Source: Uloborus plumipes (lineage: Eukaryota > Arthropoda > Arachnida > Araneae > Uloboridae). From it: a stretch of DNA of 64,000 bases. Positions 1-12,500 of the stretch are shown here, one piece after another (the first letter of the stretch is position 1; every line of letters starts with the position of its first letter). The translations under genes were made by a program, and so were the position numbers. The stretch spans positions 1 through 64,000 of the forward strand of contig JAXGGA010006466.1 in the NCBI GenBank assembly GCA_038373865.1, given 5' to 3'. The notes under the pieces were generated by a model that did not search any database, was not told the origin of the DNA, and was given only the letters and a program-made list of their open reading frames with translations.

Positions 1-506
1 GTTTTCGATGTTTAAAATTTTAGAGATTATTTCCCCTCATGTGTCAATAAATATATTACTAATGAAAAATAAAAACAGTTTTAATTTTCCCTTCTGATTT
101 AAAACAGCTAAAATAGTTAAATTTATGAAAATTCAAACAATGTTGAAATAAAAAGAATCTATAACATAGTTCTATGTTAAGATTTAAAATAGATCGACGT
201 CAAAGTACGTAAGTGTCTCAATATTTTTTTCCCAACATTAAAAAACGTTGTTAGACGTTTGCTATTTCACTAATTTTCTTCTAATTAAAATATAAGTAAG
301 AATATCGTTGTAAAAAAGCTTTAAATAATGATTATTCAATTTTTAATGTCAAAATAAGTTGTTAAAATGACTTTTTTAATAAAGTCGGTGAAACAACATA
401 TTTCGACGTAATTCTATGTTTCCAAAACCTTATCCTTTATTCAAACGAGATTCAAACGTCGAACTATGTTGGTCCCACGTCGTTCTATATTTTTGTGCTA
501 CTTGGG
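1..506. repeat. Right end of a TIR element cut by the window edge
   Basis: The stretch ends in TGTGCTACTTGGG (494-506), the inverted form of the CCCAAGTAGCACA end of the foldback element at 4733-4840. The interior repeats short motifs such as ACGT..TCTATGTT several times. The matching left end would lie before position 1, so element length and target duplication cannot be read. Confidence 0.35.
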
Positions 507-3500
507 TATGAAAATAGATTTTTGTCTATTTTTGGGGATCTGAAGCGTTCTCACTTGTTTGCTTGTTTGTTTTCTAGATTGAGCGTTTATAATACGATTT
601 AAATCATGTTTCTTTGTATGCTCTCTCTTATGAACTAACCAGATTATTTCCCGGCGTTGGCCGGGTGCTTGAGCCTTAAATGGATAATTCATTGTTGATC
701 GTAATCTTTGTAGGAAAATACTCCTTTTAAATGTGTTACATTTTATCAATTTGTGTGCTTAAAGTCCTATCTCTATTAATCTATCTATTCAAAATTAGAA
801 GAAAATGGCTATTTTGAGACAAAAGATTTGAATTTTGGGATTTTTGGATTTTTTTTTTTATTTTAAAACCCCTTCCTATGTGAATTCTAATGCATCAGGG
901 AACCTCTGTGCCAAGTTTGTTGAAAATCCGACGAAAACTGGATTTGTATAAGGAACAAACATACATACATTTGATAACAGCATATTTCTTGGGTGCAAAG
1001 TATACATTGTTTTGAATAGATGTGAGTACAATTTTCTGCTTTTTCCCAGAGAGATAATCTTTAAAATCTCACACGAATTCATAGCTAAATTAGTAACGTC
1101 TGTACTTCATCCTAAAAGAGCAAGGACACTTTTATCCGCGAAAGTTATGAACTCTTTTAAAAATTATAGTCTAAAGATTGTTTGCTGTAGTCAACATCTG
1201 ACTAGGGAAAGCTTTCTTGGACTTCTGTTTCACATTTTTTGGATATTTTCCCAGTCAAAACTACCTTGCTCATCTCATGAAGTTACTGTTGCTCAGTACT
1301 TGAACCATTTTTATTGTCAAAATCAATCTGATCAATGACAAATTCTATAGGTTCATATTGAACTGATTTGAAAGTATAACATGTTTAGGTTCGTCTAACA
1401 GGCCCAAAAATCACTTTGGTCCACTGGTAGGTATCACTTTGGTCCACTGGTAGGTCCATCTAGCTTTTGCAAAAAATGCAGCAAATTAAGTTCTTTCAAA
1501 TGTAATTGGCAAATGTTCCATTACAGAGGTCTTCCAAGTTTTTCTTCCAGTTTCCGTATTACACCTTTATTTTCCTGTCTTTGTTGTGCATCCATCAAAA
1601 CTAATGCTACCAATTTCCTACTCAAAGAAACAATTTATTGTTTCTGACTTGTCTAAGAAATGTAAATGTATGCTCTCATCGACTAGAAGCAAGAGGAGCG
1701 CGAGTGGCACCCAAAGTGCGGCCATTTCCTCGTGGTGAGTCCTGGGTAAAGCATAGAGTTGAGTAGTTTAAAGAAACAACAAAATGAATAAGAAAATGTT
1801 TTGAAGGCACTTTTAGTAAATATTGAGAGGAAATATTGAATTATAAAATTTCTGCTAATATTGAAAATATCATAAATTTCTGAAAATTTGATTAACTTTG
1901 GGCCTAATGCGCAGACTGAAATTATAATCTGAAATGATTTTTAAAAATTTATTGTATATTTCAAACCTTTTTCTTCCATTTAATAACCACCCGTCACTAG
2001 TTTTATCATTTGCAATATTTTTTGAAAATTTTGAAAAATCTAAAAAAAATTTAAAATTTCAAAACTTTAGACCAAATGCGCAGACTAAAGATGACGTCGC
2101 AAAAGTGAAATATTTTACAGAATTGTTACTTATCCTCATTCACAGTAAATGAAAGGTACCCGTTTACGAAAATCAAAAATTCATTTTTTTCGCTCCACCC
2201 TACTGCATATCAAAGTAGTTCCTTCATAGCAGGCTCCTCCTAGAAATTTTAAGAAATTGAAGTTTTTTTCTAATTTAGGCCCTTTTTTATGATCAATAAC
2301 ATTAAGGGAAGTGCGGAGATTTTGAGATCTTTCTTCATAAACCTTTCAACATTCAACTCCGAAAAACACAACAGGAAAATTTGAATCAATCGAATTTTGG
2401 GGATTTGATAATTGAAAATAAGTTCATCGTAAGCATCTAAGAAGCAGAATTCCAAGAAAATTTTCTAAAAAGGGTAAGAAAAAATTGTAAAGACACACAT
2501 TAAAACGTCAATGTTCTGAAAAAGGCGGCATGGCCTGAAAAGACGACGCGTAATTATTAGTTTCACATTTATTTCCCAAAGTTTCCTGTTTGTATTCGAT
2601 TTGTTGCTTTCAAATAAAAAATGACAACGACGGAAATTAGAATCTAGAAAACCCAAGTGAAATAAATTTCTAAGGTTTTAAATGAAAAGAGCTGAAAATA
2701 AATAAATAATCAAATAAAATAAAATAAATATACATGAATATATTGTGAAGCTTTAATCCAATATTAAAGAAGCACAAATATACAGGTATACTTCGAATAA
2801 TCTGCTTCTTTAACGTTAGATTAAAACTTCACATCAATCGCACAAAGGTATTTTTTGTATACATGAACACATTGTTTCAAATTTAGTATAGTTATTGCTT
2901 TTATTTTTTATGTTCTTAATTTTTAGTAATTTTTCTAAATTTTATATAAAAAACGTTAATTTTTTCACTCAAAAGTACCTTACTTTTTGGAATAGGTTTG
3001 GAGAAAAATTCAGAAGGAACGCGAAGTAGACATTATTAAATGTCACTTATTTTTAGTCCTAAATTTGGAAAAAATAGACAAACGTCGCTAAGATTTTTTA
3101 AGATTTCGCACTTGATCATAAAACAATATCGTATAAATCAAATAAGAATAATCAACGTTTTAGAGCACAATATTTGCAAAGCTTGTATACACGTGTTTCT
3201 GGGATACAAGGAGCCCCTTTTTCAATGTAACGAAGTGTGAGCCTCCTAGAGCTTACATTAAAACAATGATTATTCCTATTTAATTTTTCAAGCACAATGG
3301 TATTCATTCAATTCTTGTATAGTACTATTTCAAATGCAACATATAACTCAAAACAAATGGCGGTAATTCGTGGTGACACCCACCCCCTCCACAAAAAAAA
3401 TAATATATTAAAAAAAATAGCAGTGGCTTATAATGAAATTCTACACTATAGCGAATTTAGATTAAATGAAAAATAAAATATAAAAGCTTTCTCGAAAAAC

Positions 3501-3572
3501 TAGCAAGAGACGCATATTTGTGCTTGAAAAAAAATTTTCAGTCGGGGGTCCGGGGGGAAAATTCTTGAAATA
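507..3572. other. Non-coding stretch
   Basis: No open frame here looks like a protein. It is AT-rich. The one clear small feature is a 22-bp tandem duplication (1411-1432 and 1434-1455, unit beginning TCACTTTGG). I see no RNA gene or complete transposon. Confidence 0.5.
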
Positions 3573-4372
3573 TCTACTTATATTAAAAACTGAGTATCTT
3601 TCTAACTATCTTTCTTTCTATCTATATCACGCTTATTTCTCCTGAACGCCAATGAACTGAAAGTCGAACCAGGTACCGATAGATAGGTAATTTTTCAGGC
3701 TTCATTAGTTTCAATTTATATAATTATACAATTTTAATTAGCGAAGATATCAAGTAATAAGTAGTCAAATTTAAAGCGATTAAGCCTAATAATTGATTAA
3801 ATATTAAATCCATTGTTGCAAAACGTGGTTGCTATGAAACAGTAATAACAATAATAAGGAGAATTTTGAATGAAGGCTTAACTAAATCAAACACGAAACT
3901 CATAAGCGGGCCACTTACGTAGTATTTTTATCGCTAGCTACTTGTAATATTTTGAAACATTCATTTGTTGAAAAGCCATCTACTTATATTAAAAACTGAG
4001 TATCTATGTCTGCTTCTTTCCCTTGAACGAGCAGAACTTGCTGTAACTTTCCTCACCAGCTTAAAGGCGCGAAGTGCCAGTGCAACATCTCAATTATTCG
4101 AATAATTTTTTGATGCAAGAAAAAAGAAAAGGCGCGAATGCACCTCTTAGCGAGCCGCCTTGGCGGGGAGTAGTTTCTTGAAATTTTCCTCACTACTTTC
4201 AAGGCACGAAGTGCCCGTGCAACGCCGGGCCACGTGCGTGGTATGTCTTGAAATCGAATGAACATTAAATTTTATCAAATAATATAACATCAGAATGAGG
4301 TAAACGTTAAAGAGGAGGGACGTTGTGCATCAACATGCCGCAGGAAGCTAATCTAGCTGCCCTGGCAGCTAG
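3573..4372 (+). mobile_element. Non-autonomous Helitron-like element, copy A
   Basis: It starts TCTACTTATATT after a host A and ends CTAG before a host T, the Helitron rule (5'-TC...CTRR-3', inserted between A and T). A palindromic hairpin, AGCTGCC/GGCAGCT, sits directly at the 3' end. A second copy of the same element lies in opposite orientation at 55247-56057, which fixes both ends. The same 5' terminus also recurs internally at 3979, so the unit looks like a short element (3979-4372) with an extra 5' extension. Internal landmarks are a box containing GTGCAACGCCGGGCCACG and one reading GGTACCGATAGATAG. No Rep/helicase coding is visible. Confidence 0.6.
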
Positions 4373-4373
4373 T

Positions 4374-4732
4374 ATACATAAAATTCTGCAATCTGAGGCT
4401 TTTTAAGGTGCAATTGGGACGAAAAAATATTCAGAAAAAACAGGCAAATAGTTTTAAAGAGTAAAACATATTTTCAAGAAAAGATAAATAAATCTTTAGG
4501 GTCAATTAAATTGCTGACCTGAATCGACAGAAGAAGAGCGAAGGAGCAGAAAAGATAAGGCATTATCACTTGCTGACACCGACTTTCGGTATAGCTTTTG
4601 ATCATCTCCTGATCCACTGACAAGCATAAACACAATAAAATATAAAATAATTAATCGTAAAAAATTAATTAAATTCTTTCAGAGAAATCGCGGACAGATT
4701 TAGACGAGAGTGTAACATTAGGGTGGTCACAA
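4374..4732. other. Non-coding stretch
   Basis: AT-rich sequence between the Helitron and the foldback element. No gene or recognised repeat seen. Confidence 0.4.
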
Positions 4733-4840
4733 CCCAAGTAGCACACTTCGTTTTTTAAAGGCTGTAAAATGGTTATTAACGTTGTGAAAACGGATTAAAA
4801 GCGTTTATAAAACGTTTAAACGTTTTTTGTGCTACCTGGG
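4733..4840. mobile_element. Short foldback MITE (CCCAAGTAGCACA ends)
   Basis: The ends CCCAAGTAGCACA and TGTGCTACCTGGG are inverted copies with one mismatch. The 108-bp interior is A/T-rich with repeated AAACGTTT-like words. It abuts the first unit of the tandem duplication that follows. No target duplication is clear, so the superfamily is unknown. Confidence 0.5.
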
Positions 4841-5513
4841 AAGTAACATGGGGAAAAAAAATTTCAACTAATCTTTTGCGGCACCCCCCTAAAATGTGTG
4901 TGTGAGATTTGCAAAGTTTTAGCTTAATCGGATAATATTAACACGTGCCTCAAAGAGGGTAAAGTTAAGAAAAACAGCGATTTTTAGCCAAAAATTGTAG
5001 TTTTTACTCTGTAAAACCAAAACTACTGATCCTAGAAGCTTTATTTTGGTCTCATTTTGTAGGAAATTTTATTTTCTTTAAGTCTAATCTTATTTAAAGT
5101 TTCGAAAAAAATGATTAAATATTTTTCAGAATTTTCACAAGTCAGGCTGCAACGCAAATCCTCGAAATTGCAAGTAACATGGGGAAATTTTTTTTCAACT
5201 AATCTTTTGAGGCACCCCCCTAAAATGTGCCAATAGACTAGAAAATGAGATTTGAAAAGTTTTAGCTTAATCGGATAATATTAACACGTGCCTCAAAGTG
5301 GGTAAAGTTACGAAAAACAGCGATTTTTAGCCAAAAATCGTAGTTTTTCCTCTGTAAAACCAAAACTATTCATCTTAGAAGCTTTATTTTGATCTCATTT
5401 TGTAGGAAATTTTATTTTCTTGAAGTCTAATTTCATTTAAAGTCTCGAAAAAAATGATTGAATATTTTTCAGAATTTTTCAAGTCAGGCTGCAGCGTAAA
5501 TCCTCGAAATTGC
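4841..5513. repeat. Tandem duplication, two ~335-bp units
   Basis: Unit 1 (4841-5171) and unit 2 (5172-5513) both begin AAGTAACATGGGGAAA and end CCTCGAAATTGC. They share long blocks such as TCGGATAATATTAACACGTG. Unit 2 has an insertion after the CCCCCCTAAAATGTG block plus scattered substitutions. No long open frame runs through either unit. Confidence 0.85.
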
Positions 5514-6367
5514 TTAAAAAAATAAATCATTAAAATGTAAATTAATAAGTTCTTTTAGTAAATTTGATGAAATCTACGGATAACGTTGACTTTTCAGAGA
5601 AAAAACAGCAATATTATTACGAATATATAATAAATTTATGTCTTTGAAACTCATAGATAAAATAAATAACTGCGAGTAAAGCTTATGAAATGAGCAGTAC
5701 AAGCCATAAATGAAGGGCTTGGAGGATGAAGGGGCTAAGTTACATTTTAAAAAATGAACACTCTCTACAATGGTAAGCAATAGATACAGGTGAGCAAATA
5801 AAACTTGGTAAATCAAACAGTAGATATCAATAGACCAATTTCATTCGCACACTAATGACAAAACCAGAAAACAAAAAAGCTGCAATAACTACAACAATAA
5901 AACTTTGAACTTTAATTACTCGCAATTTCTGTTTTGTCACTTAACCCTTTCATCTCTTAACCCCTTCAAATACAAAACGCTGCTTTCCTCCTTAGCGGTC
6001 AGAGCTGAATATTAGCTTAAAAATCTCTGCCTTGTTAGGGCTTTCGACCCCCTGGGGAAGGGAGAAAACTATGATTCCCCATTATAGAAAGGTGCAATCG
6101 CCATCTCTATTGTGGGAGGGCCGAGAAATCATTAAGACACCCCACAACACTTTATAAATATAGTATTCATAGTTGTTCGCTTTGCAAGTCTTCAAGCAAC
6201 TAGTTTGGGACACAATCCTTGAGATTTAATGGAGAATGGCTCCACCTTCGGTTTCCAGAGATCAACAAGCTTGAATTTAAGACAGAAAGACAATTTTTAA
6301 TAGCCGCATGTCTCATCAAATCACAGGTTCCAAGTTACCTTCTTATCTTACCTTCTATCTTTAAAAC
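5514..6367. other. Non-coding stretch
   Basis: No coding signal seen. Two 'TTAACCC' words (near 5942 and 5958) recur in the same orientation near 7558, so they do not mark a TTAA-type inverted-end element. Confidence 0.4.
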
Positions 6368-7375
6368 TTGCGTCAAATTAAACTGATGTTCAGAAAAGCT
6401 TCAAGTAACCTAAGGGTGTTCTCATTTTTTTGTGAAAAGGCTAAGATGCCAACCAAACAATCTAAAACCTATGTTACAAACCTAGAAAAACTGTATGATG
6501 AGCGGAAAAAGCTGCGAAGAATGCTGAGAGATCCAAAAATGCATTCAAAACCAAAGAGTTACGGATTTTCCTTTGATAACCACTTTGATGTTCCTCATCG
6601 GGATTCGTAGAACGGACAGTAGCAGCTAACAGAAATTAAATCATGACCGTCAAATTTAATTTTCAGTAGAAACTTTATACCCTTTTGTAGAGAGCAATTT
6701 TATCAACAAAGATTTAATCTTATCAAAAATCGATTTAGGAATTTAGACTTAGAAATAGCTGTTGTGTATTGGGATAAGAAATCTCATACAGTTTTATTTA
6801 ACAAAGACAATTTAAAGGATAGCAATTTCAATAACTAGTGGTTTTGAAGTGCTGTATATTCAGTAGTTGAGCATTGTAGCTTAGTTAAAAAAAATTTTGG
6901 CATGTATTTTGGTACCACTGCTGAAAATAGTAGTAGCTTTCAGAAAACCTGCGTTGTTACAGAAATATTTTTCGCATTCAGCATGTTTCCACCGCATCTT
7001 AGAAGATGTTTTAACAGCAGTTTTTAGTTTCAAAATGGAAATACATCTGCTGGTCCTCAAACAAATATTTCTCAAAAAATTCCAGCTGAAGGATCTGTCT
7101 TAGATAAAAAGAAATTCAAAGCAGGTACAGAAGATGATAATATTAGAAATAAGCAATCTAGACAAAAATTGAAACTTTCTTCTTGTGAAATTAAAAAGCT
7201 GCAGCCTAGGGACGATTACAATATATACCCCTATAAATCGTGTAAAAACCAATTTTATACTAAAGCTAAAAAGACAGTAAATAGTTTAATGGTATTCCAT
7301 GACACAGCCGAAAGAGGTGTAAAATTAATTCCAGACTTCAGTTTTTCTTTGACGAAAGACAAAGAGCAACTATAG
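6368..7375 (+). pseudogene. Possible gene relic of unknown identity
   Basis: Two open segments lie close together on the plus strand. The first (6368-6610, 80 codons) has a lysine/arginine-rich stretch (KLYDERKKLRRMLRDPKMHS) and ends in a stop. The second is an open frame of about 115 codons (7028-7375, no ATG needed to open it) rich in K/Q/S and ending KDKEQL. Between them several stops occur in all frames. Composition is more protein-like than the AT-rich surroundings, which suggests exons of an unrecognised gene or a decayed retrocopy. I recognise no domain and no poly-A tail or target duplication that would prove retroposition. Chance open frames are also possible. Confidence 0.25.
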
Positions 7376-9095
7376 CTTTTATTACAAGTTAATGCTGTAT
7401 GTTAAATGCAAGCACAGTTTTCTCATTTATAAAAAGGTATCCCATCCAAGCCATTAGCAACTTAATTTGTATGTAAAGAGTAGTAAAATGATGTTATATA
7501 ATTTAACAGTATAAGTATAAAGGTGCCTTAAAGCTTCTATTGCCATTTTAACTCTTTGCTTTCCGTCTTAACCCTTTAATTCCTCTATTTTAACACAGAA
7601 ATTTGCTTCATTTATTTCTAAAATACCGCGAAAATACCCCTTTTTTAATTGACAAAGTAAATAAGCAAATAAATGTAATTGAATATTGTAATGCTTTTAG
7701 GTTTTTGCATGAACATTTCTGATTTTTGATATACTCTACGATTTAACCTGAAAAATGCCAAATAAATGCTTTGGACATGATAGCAAAAATAAATGGGATA
7801 GCACTTGGATGATGCAAAGTGAAATAGCTCATTTTGTTTACTTATTCATTTATGTTTTTTTTTTCACACTCATTGTTTTACATTACTCTATTATTTGATT
7901 GATAAATATTTCATTTACATAAGATGTGTGAAAGTAAACATTATAAAATAACAAGAAACATATCGCTGTGGAAAATGACAAAATTTTAATCTCGTGAATA
8001 AATTAAGAAAAAAAAAGTGTGGCACTTAATACCTTAACTAGCTTATATTTAAAAAGAGTGCAAGTTGCTCGGAATAAAAATCTCATGTGCTTTGCCCGTT
8101 GGCCCCGTTATCAATATTGTTGGTATTAGATAATGATAAAAATACCATCGAATGAATCGGAATTAATTTCATATCAGTTTCAGAGAAGCCTTATCATTCA
8201 AAATTCTCATTAAGATTATTATTAAAACAAGCTGCGTGGCCTGGCGTTGCACGGGCTACCTTAAAAATGAAAGCGATGTCAAGTGACACATCCGCTTTCG
8301 GCAGAGCAACAAACTCGCCGCCACGGCGGCTCGCTATGGCCAGCGCCCTCTACACACAGTGACAGTTGCCAAAACAATACTTGTAATAAATGCCATGTCT
8401 CGAGAAGAGCGAATCTGAAGATTTTTTTTTTTAATTTCTTCCGAATTCCTTTATCAAACCTTATGTTAATTAAAACTAATGAGGCCTGAAAAATTACAAT
8501 CGATCGGTACCTGGTTCGACGTTCAGCTCATTGGCATTCAGGAGAAACAAACAGGACATAGATACATAGAAAGAAACTCAGTTTTCAAAAAAGTAGAGTA
8601 CTGTTCATAGCAACCGTATACAACTATTCTCAGGAAATACTGGTTCGAATTAAAAATTCTTTTTGTGTTGAACAGCCCATTTAATCAGGAAGGCTTTAGA
8701 CTATATAACATTGCACTGTATGTAAGAAGTTATTATTTTAGTTTAGAAATAATAATGGTCGAAAAGCACGAGCGGATTAGTTCCCATTCTCCTCGAGAGA
8801 TTTTATTTTATTTTTATTTTAACCAGTGATACCTTCCGTACCTGCCATTCCTAGCTTAACCGGATGAAGGGTATCAATGGAAGTTTAAGGAAAGTTGCTT
8901 TGACAGGATGAGGGAGGGGAAAGGGAAAAAGAACGGAAAACATACTGGAAAAGCACTAGCGGGGATAATTACAAAGTGAAAAACTATGGACTAAGGAAGA
9001 TTGGCATGATAAATGAAGTGCTAATACATCTAACATCACAAAATGACAACAATGAAAGTAAAATGAGCATAAGTATAAAATTGTTACAGTGAAAT

Positions 9096-9430
9096 GACTC
9101 TAGGTTAGCATGTATTTACTCCCAAGATTAAATGCCTGGTAACAGGCTTTCTGCAAATCCCCAATAATTATTTCACAACAATAATACAACAATGATAATT
9201 AAAGGAACAAAAATACAAAATTCGAATACTAAAAATGACTCCAGTCTAGCATAGAATGTAATAACTGGATTAAATGTCTGATAACAGGCTCCTTACAAAC
9301 ATCCCGAATAACTATATCACAACAACAATACAACAATGATAAAAAGGAACAAAATATATAAAAATCGAAAATATAAAGGACTCTGGGTTAGCATAGAATG
9401 AATTCAACAGAATATATGCCTGATAACAAC
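9096..9430. repeat. 141-bp tandem repeat inside the retroposon
   Basis: Units start GACTCTAGGTTAGCAT (9096), GACTCCAGTCTAGCAT (9237) and GACTCTGGGTTAGCAT (9379, partial). Each carries a GATAACAGGCT-like block and a CACAACAA..ACAACAATGATAA block. Confidence 0.7.
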
Positions 9431-9993
9431 CAAATAACTAATTTTTCAAAGTTGAGAAACGGCTTTTTGCGAGAACAATTCTCGATTACGTCACCTTAAT
9501 TGCATAAGACGGGAAAGAGAAAAACCAGAGAAATAGCTCAACTTTTGGAAAATACGTATAATAAACCAAAATATAACATTATGACTAAGTAAAATTACTT
9601 AACTGAAATACAATACATAAATAATTTAAGCTAGAAATGCTGTTATGCTCGAATTGCTACGTCAGTGTAGTGAGTTTCTTTTGCAAAATGTAAAGTGAAA
9701 ATGCTGTTACATAAATTATAAATAAATACTTGCGCCTCCACATGACACGCATCTATACATACACACACATACGCACCTATAATATGAAGGTACTACATAA
9801 AATATATAGATATATATATACATACACACATATACTTGAAAGTACAACATTTAAAACATACATATATATAAATACCTATACACAATCGAGTCTCATAGCT
9901 CAAACATTCCTCTATTTGGAGGAATCCACTGGATCCCCACAACTCGAAACCCCTGTTGGTCCCTTGCGGCCCCTAGTCATCGTGACTCGACCG

Positions 9994-10060
9994 TATACAC
10001 ACACTCACACACACACACATATATATCTATATATATATATATATATGTATGTATACTAGC
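9994..10060. repeat. CA/TA microsatellite
   Basis: A run of ACACTCACACACACACAC changes into ATATATATCTATATATATAT. Looser CA/TA-rich sequence begins near 9755. The open frame of 109 codons over this region is only the repeat being read. Confidence 0.9.
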
Positions 10061-10469
10061 GTTTAAAAAGAAATAAATAAATAAAAACTAATATAATTAC
10101 TATAATAATAAAAGACATGAATGGCAAAACAATGTTAAAGAATCTTGGTTTGTAAAATTATACGCAAACACGCAAACGACAACACAAACAGTTAGATCCA
10201 TTCAGAGCAGCATGTGTCCATTTCTTCCGTCGAAATGGTGGGGAGGATGAAAACAGGGCGACAATTCAGCTGACTTCTTGGAAATCTTCTCCTCGAGAGA
10301 TGGCGTTCATTGGAGGCATTGTTTTGGCAACTGTGCGTAGAGGTCGCTGGCCGCAGCGAGCCGCCGTGGCGGTGAGTTTTAACGGACTACGTAAAAAATA
10401 GTTATTATTGCAAAAGTTATATATGCGCAAAAAACATTGCTGAAATTTTATTGAAAGTCACAAAAATTG

Positions 10470-11336
10470 AATACAAAATTTACATAAAAGATGTCCATGA
10501 TATTATCAGTATTATTTTGTTAATTTACCTTTCGAAAAACCTGAGTAAGGAATTTTTTTCAAGCTTAGACTAGAAAAAATAATGGATACCGGTCAATTTT
10601 TGTGCTGACCGGCAGCGGTTTACTGGACCACTAGTTGTGAATTGCTGATTTAGAAAAACTGATTGCTGATTGATGACGTGTATATTCGTGAAATCTCATT
10701 TCACTTTTCACTAAAAAAATTTTTACTTTTTTAAAGGCACTTTTAGATAATTTCAATTCTATTTTTTCTCTAAAACAGAAAAAGCAAGAAAATTTTTAAA
10801 TTAAGGATACAAAGCAAATTTTTTCAAATGGGAAAGGGGGCGAAATACTCAATTCATATTATATCGAAAAGCGACAAAAAACCATAAAAACTGAAAAAAA
10901 AAAAACACTTATTTCCTAGAATCGAGGGAGGAATCGTTCATTTCTGACCCCCTAAACGACGGATTATTATCTTAATAACTGAAGTTATTGATAAATCGAT
11001 TAACTGTAGTAAATTTTTCCTTTTTGTGTAAGACAGATTTTAAAAATGTTTTTAAAGTGCAAATTTGCAAAAAGTATGTATCCCTTACACCTGTTTTGGA
11101 GCTACAAGAAACACCTTTATCAATACAGAAAGATGTTGTGTTGTGTAGAAAAATTGTACAATTTCAGAAATTTTTTCACAGAAACATATATTTTTGTCTG
11201 AAAAACATAACTTAGTGTTTTTAGTATGGCTCTGATAACAATATGCATGACCTTGAGAGAGTTACTTTCAATTCGGAAAAAGAGAAATTTTACTACCAAA
11301 AGGCCCAGGGGTCGCACCCAAAAGTGATGGCGTCAA
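10470..11336. other. Spacer of the giant inverted repeat
   Basis: Single-copy within the window. It holds an open frame of 75 codons (10988-11215) with no recognisable domain, and a GC-richer patch near 10590-10640 (ACCGGTCAATTTTTGTGC). Nothing assignable. Confidence 0.4.
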
Positions 11337-12500
11337 CAATTTTTGTGACTTTCAATAAAATTTCAGCAATGTTTTTTGCGTTTTTATAACTTTTGCAATA
11401 ATTACTAATTTATTACGGAGTCCGTTAAAACTCACCGCCACGGCGGCTCGCTGCGGCCAGCGACCTCTACACACAGTTGCCAAAACAATGCCTCCAATGA
11501 ACGCCATCTCTCGAGGAGAATGGGAACTAATCCGCTCGTGCTTTTCGACCATTATTATTTCAAAACTAAAATAATAACTTCTTACATACAGTGCAATGTT
11601 ATATAGTCTAAAGCCTTCCTGATTAAATGGGCTGTTCAACACAAAAAGAATTTTTAATTCGAACCAGTATTTCCTGAGAATAGTTGTATACGGTTGCTAT
11701 GAACAGTACTCTACTTTTTTGAAAACTGAGTTTCTTTCTATGTATCTATGTCCTGTTTGTTTCTCCTGAATGCCAATGAGCTGAACGTCGAACCAGGTAC
11801 CGATCGATCATAATTTTTCAGGCCTCATTAGTTTTAATTAACATAAGGTTTGATAAAAGAATTCGGAAGAAATTTAAAAAATCTTCAAATTCGCTCTTCT
11901 CGAGGCATGGCGTTTGTTAAAAATATTGTTTTGGCAACTGTCACTGTGTGTAGAGGGCGCTGGCCATAGCGAGCCGCCGTGGCGGCGAGTTTGTCGCTCT
12001 GCCGAAAGCGGATGTGTCACTTGACATCGCTTTCATTTCTAAGGTAGCCCGTGCAACGCCAGGCCACGCAGCTTGTTTTAATAATAATCTTAATGAGAAT
12101 TTTGAATGATAAGGCTTCTCTGAAACTGATATGAAATTCATTCCGATTCATTCGATGGTATTTTTATCATTATCTAATACCAACAATATTGATAACGGGG
12201 CCAATGGGCGAAGCACATAAGATTTTTATCCCGAGCAACTTGCACTCTTTTTAAATATAAGCTAGTTTAAGATATTAAGTGCCACACTTGTTTTTCTTAA
12301 TTTATTCATGAGATTAAAATTTTGTCATTTTCCACAGCGATATGTTTCTTGTTATTTTATAATGTTTACTTTCACACATCTTATGTAAATGAAATATTTA
12401 TCAAGCAAATAATAGATTAGTGTAAAACAATGAGTGTGAAAAAAAAAACATAAATGAATAAGTAAACTGAATGGGGTTTTTCACTTCGCCCCATCCACCT

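Larger units (their letters stand above)
8802..10286 (-). mobile_element. Retroposon insertion with 15-bp target duplication
   Basis: The 15-bp word TTCTCCTCGAGAGAT occurs at 8787-8801 and 10287-10301. The uninterrupted site is preserved in the opposite arm of the palindrome near 11505-11525. The insert begins with a TTTTATTTTATTTTT run, so on the minus strand it ends in an A-rich tail; together these are the signature of target-primed reverse transcription. No RT, endonuclease or tRNA-like promoter was found inside, so it is a 5'-truncated LINE fragment or a long SINE-like retroposon of unknown family. Confidence 0.75.
7800..12500. repeat. Giant inverted repeat (about 1.17-kb arms)
   Basis: Left arm: about 7800-8801 plus 10302-10469. 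Right arm: 11337-about 12500. The spacer is 867 bp (10470-11336). In one 155-base block around 8035-8190 I count about six mismatches with the reverse complement near 12150-12290. The left arm is broken by the retroposon at 8802-10286, which the right arm lacks. The arms share two boxes with the Helitron-like elements: GTGGCCTGGCGTTGCACGGG, and GGTACCTGGTTCGAC followed by a CATTGGC..TCAGGAGAAA box. They also carry a diverged form of that family's 5' end (TCTACTTTTTTGAAAACTGA at 11710). Outer ends fade out gradually, so their limits are approximate. Confidence 0.85.

Noticed and set aside
4053..4265. 70-codon minus-strand frame, and its counterpart at 55354-55554, as a conserved small protein
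   Set aside because: Both lie inside the two copies of the Helitron-like element; similarity reflects shared repeat DNA, and indels shift the frame between copies.
9730..10059. 109-codon plus-strand frame
   Set aside because: It is a translated CA/TA microsatellite within a retroposon.
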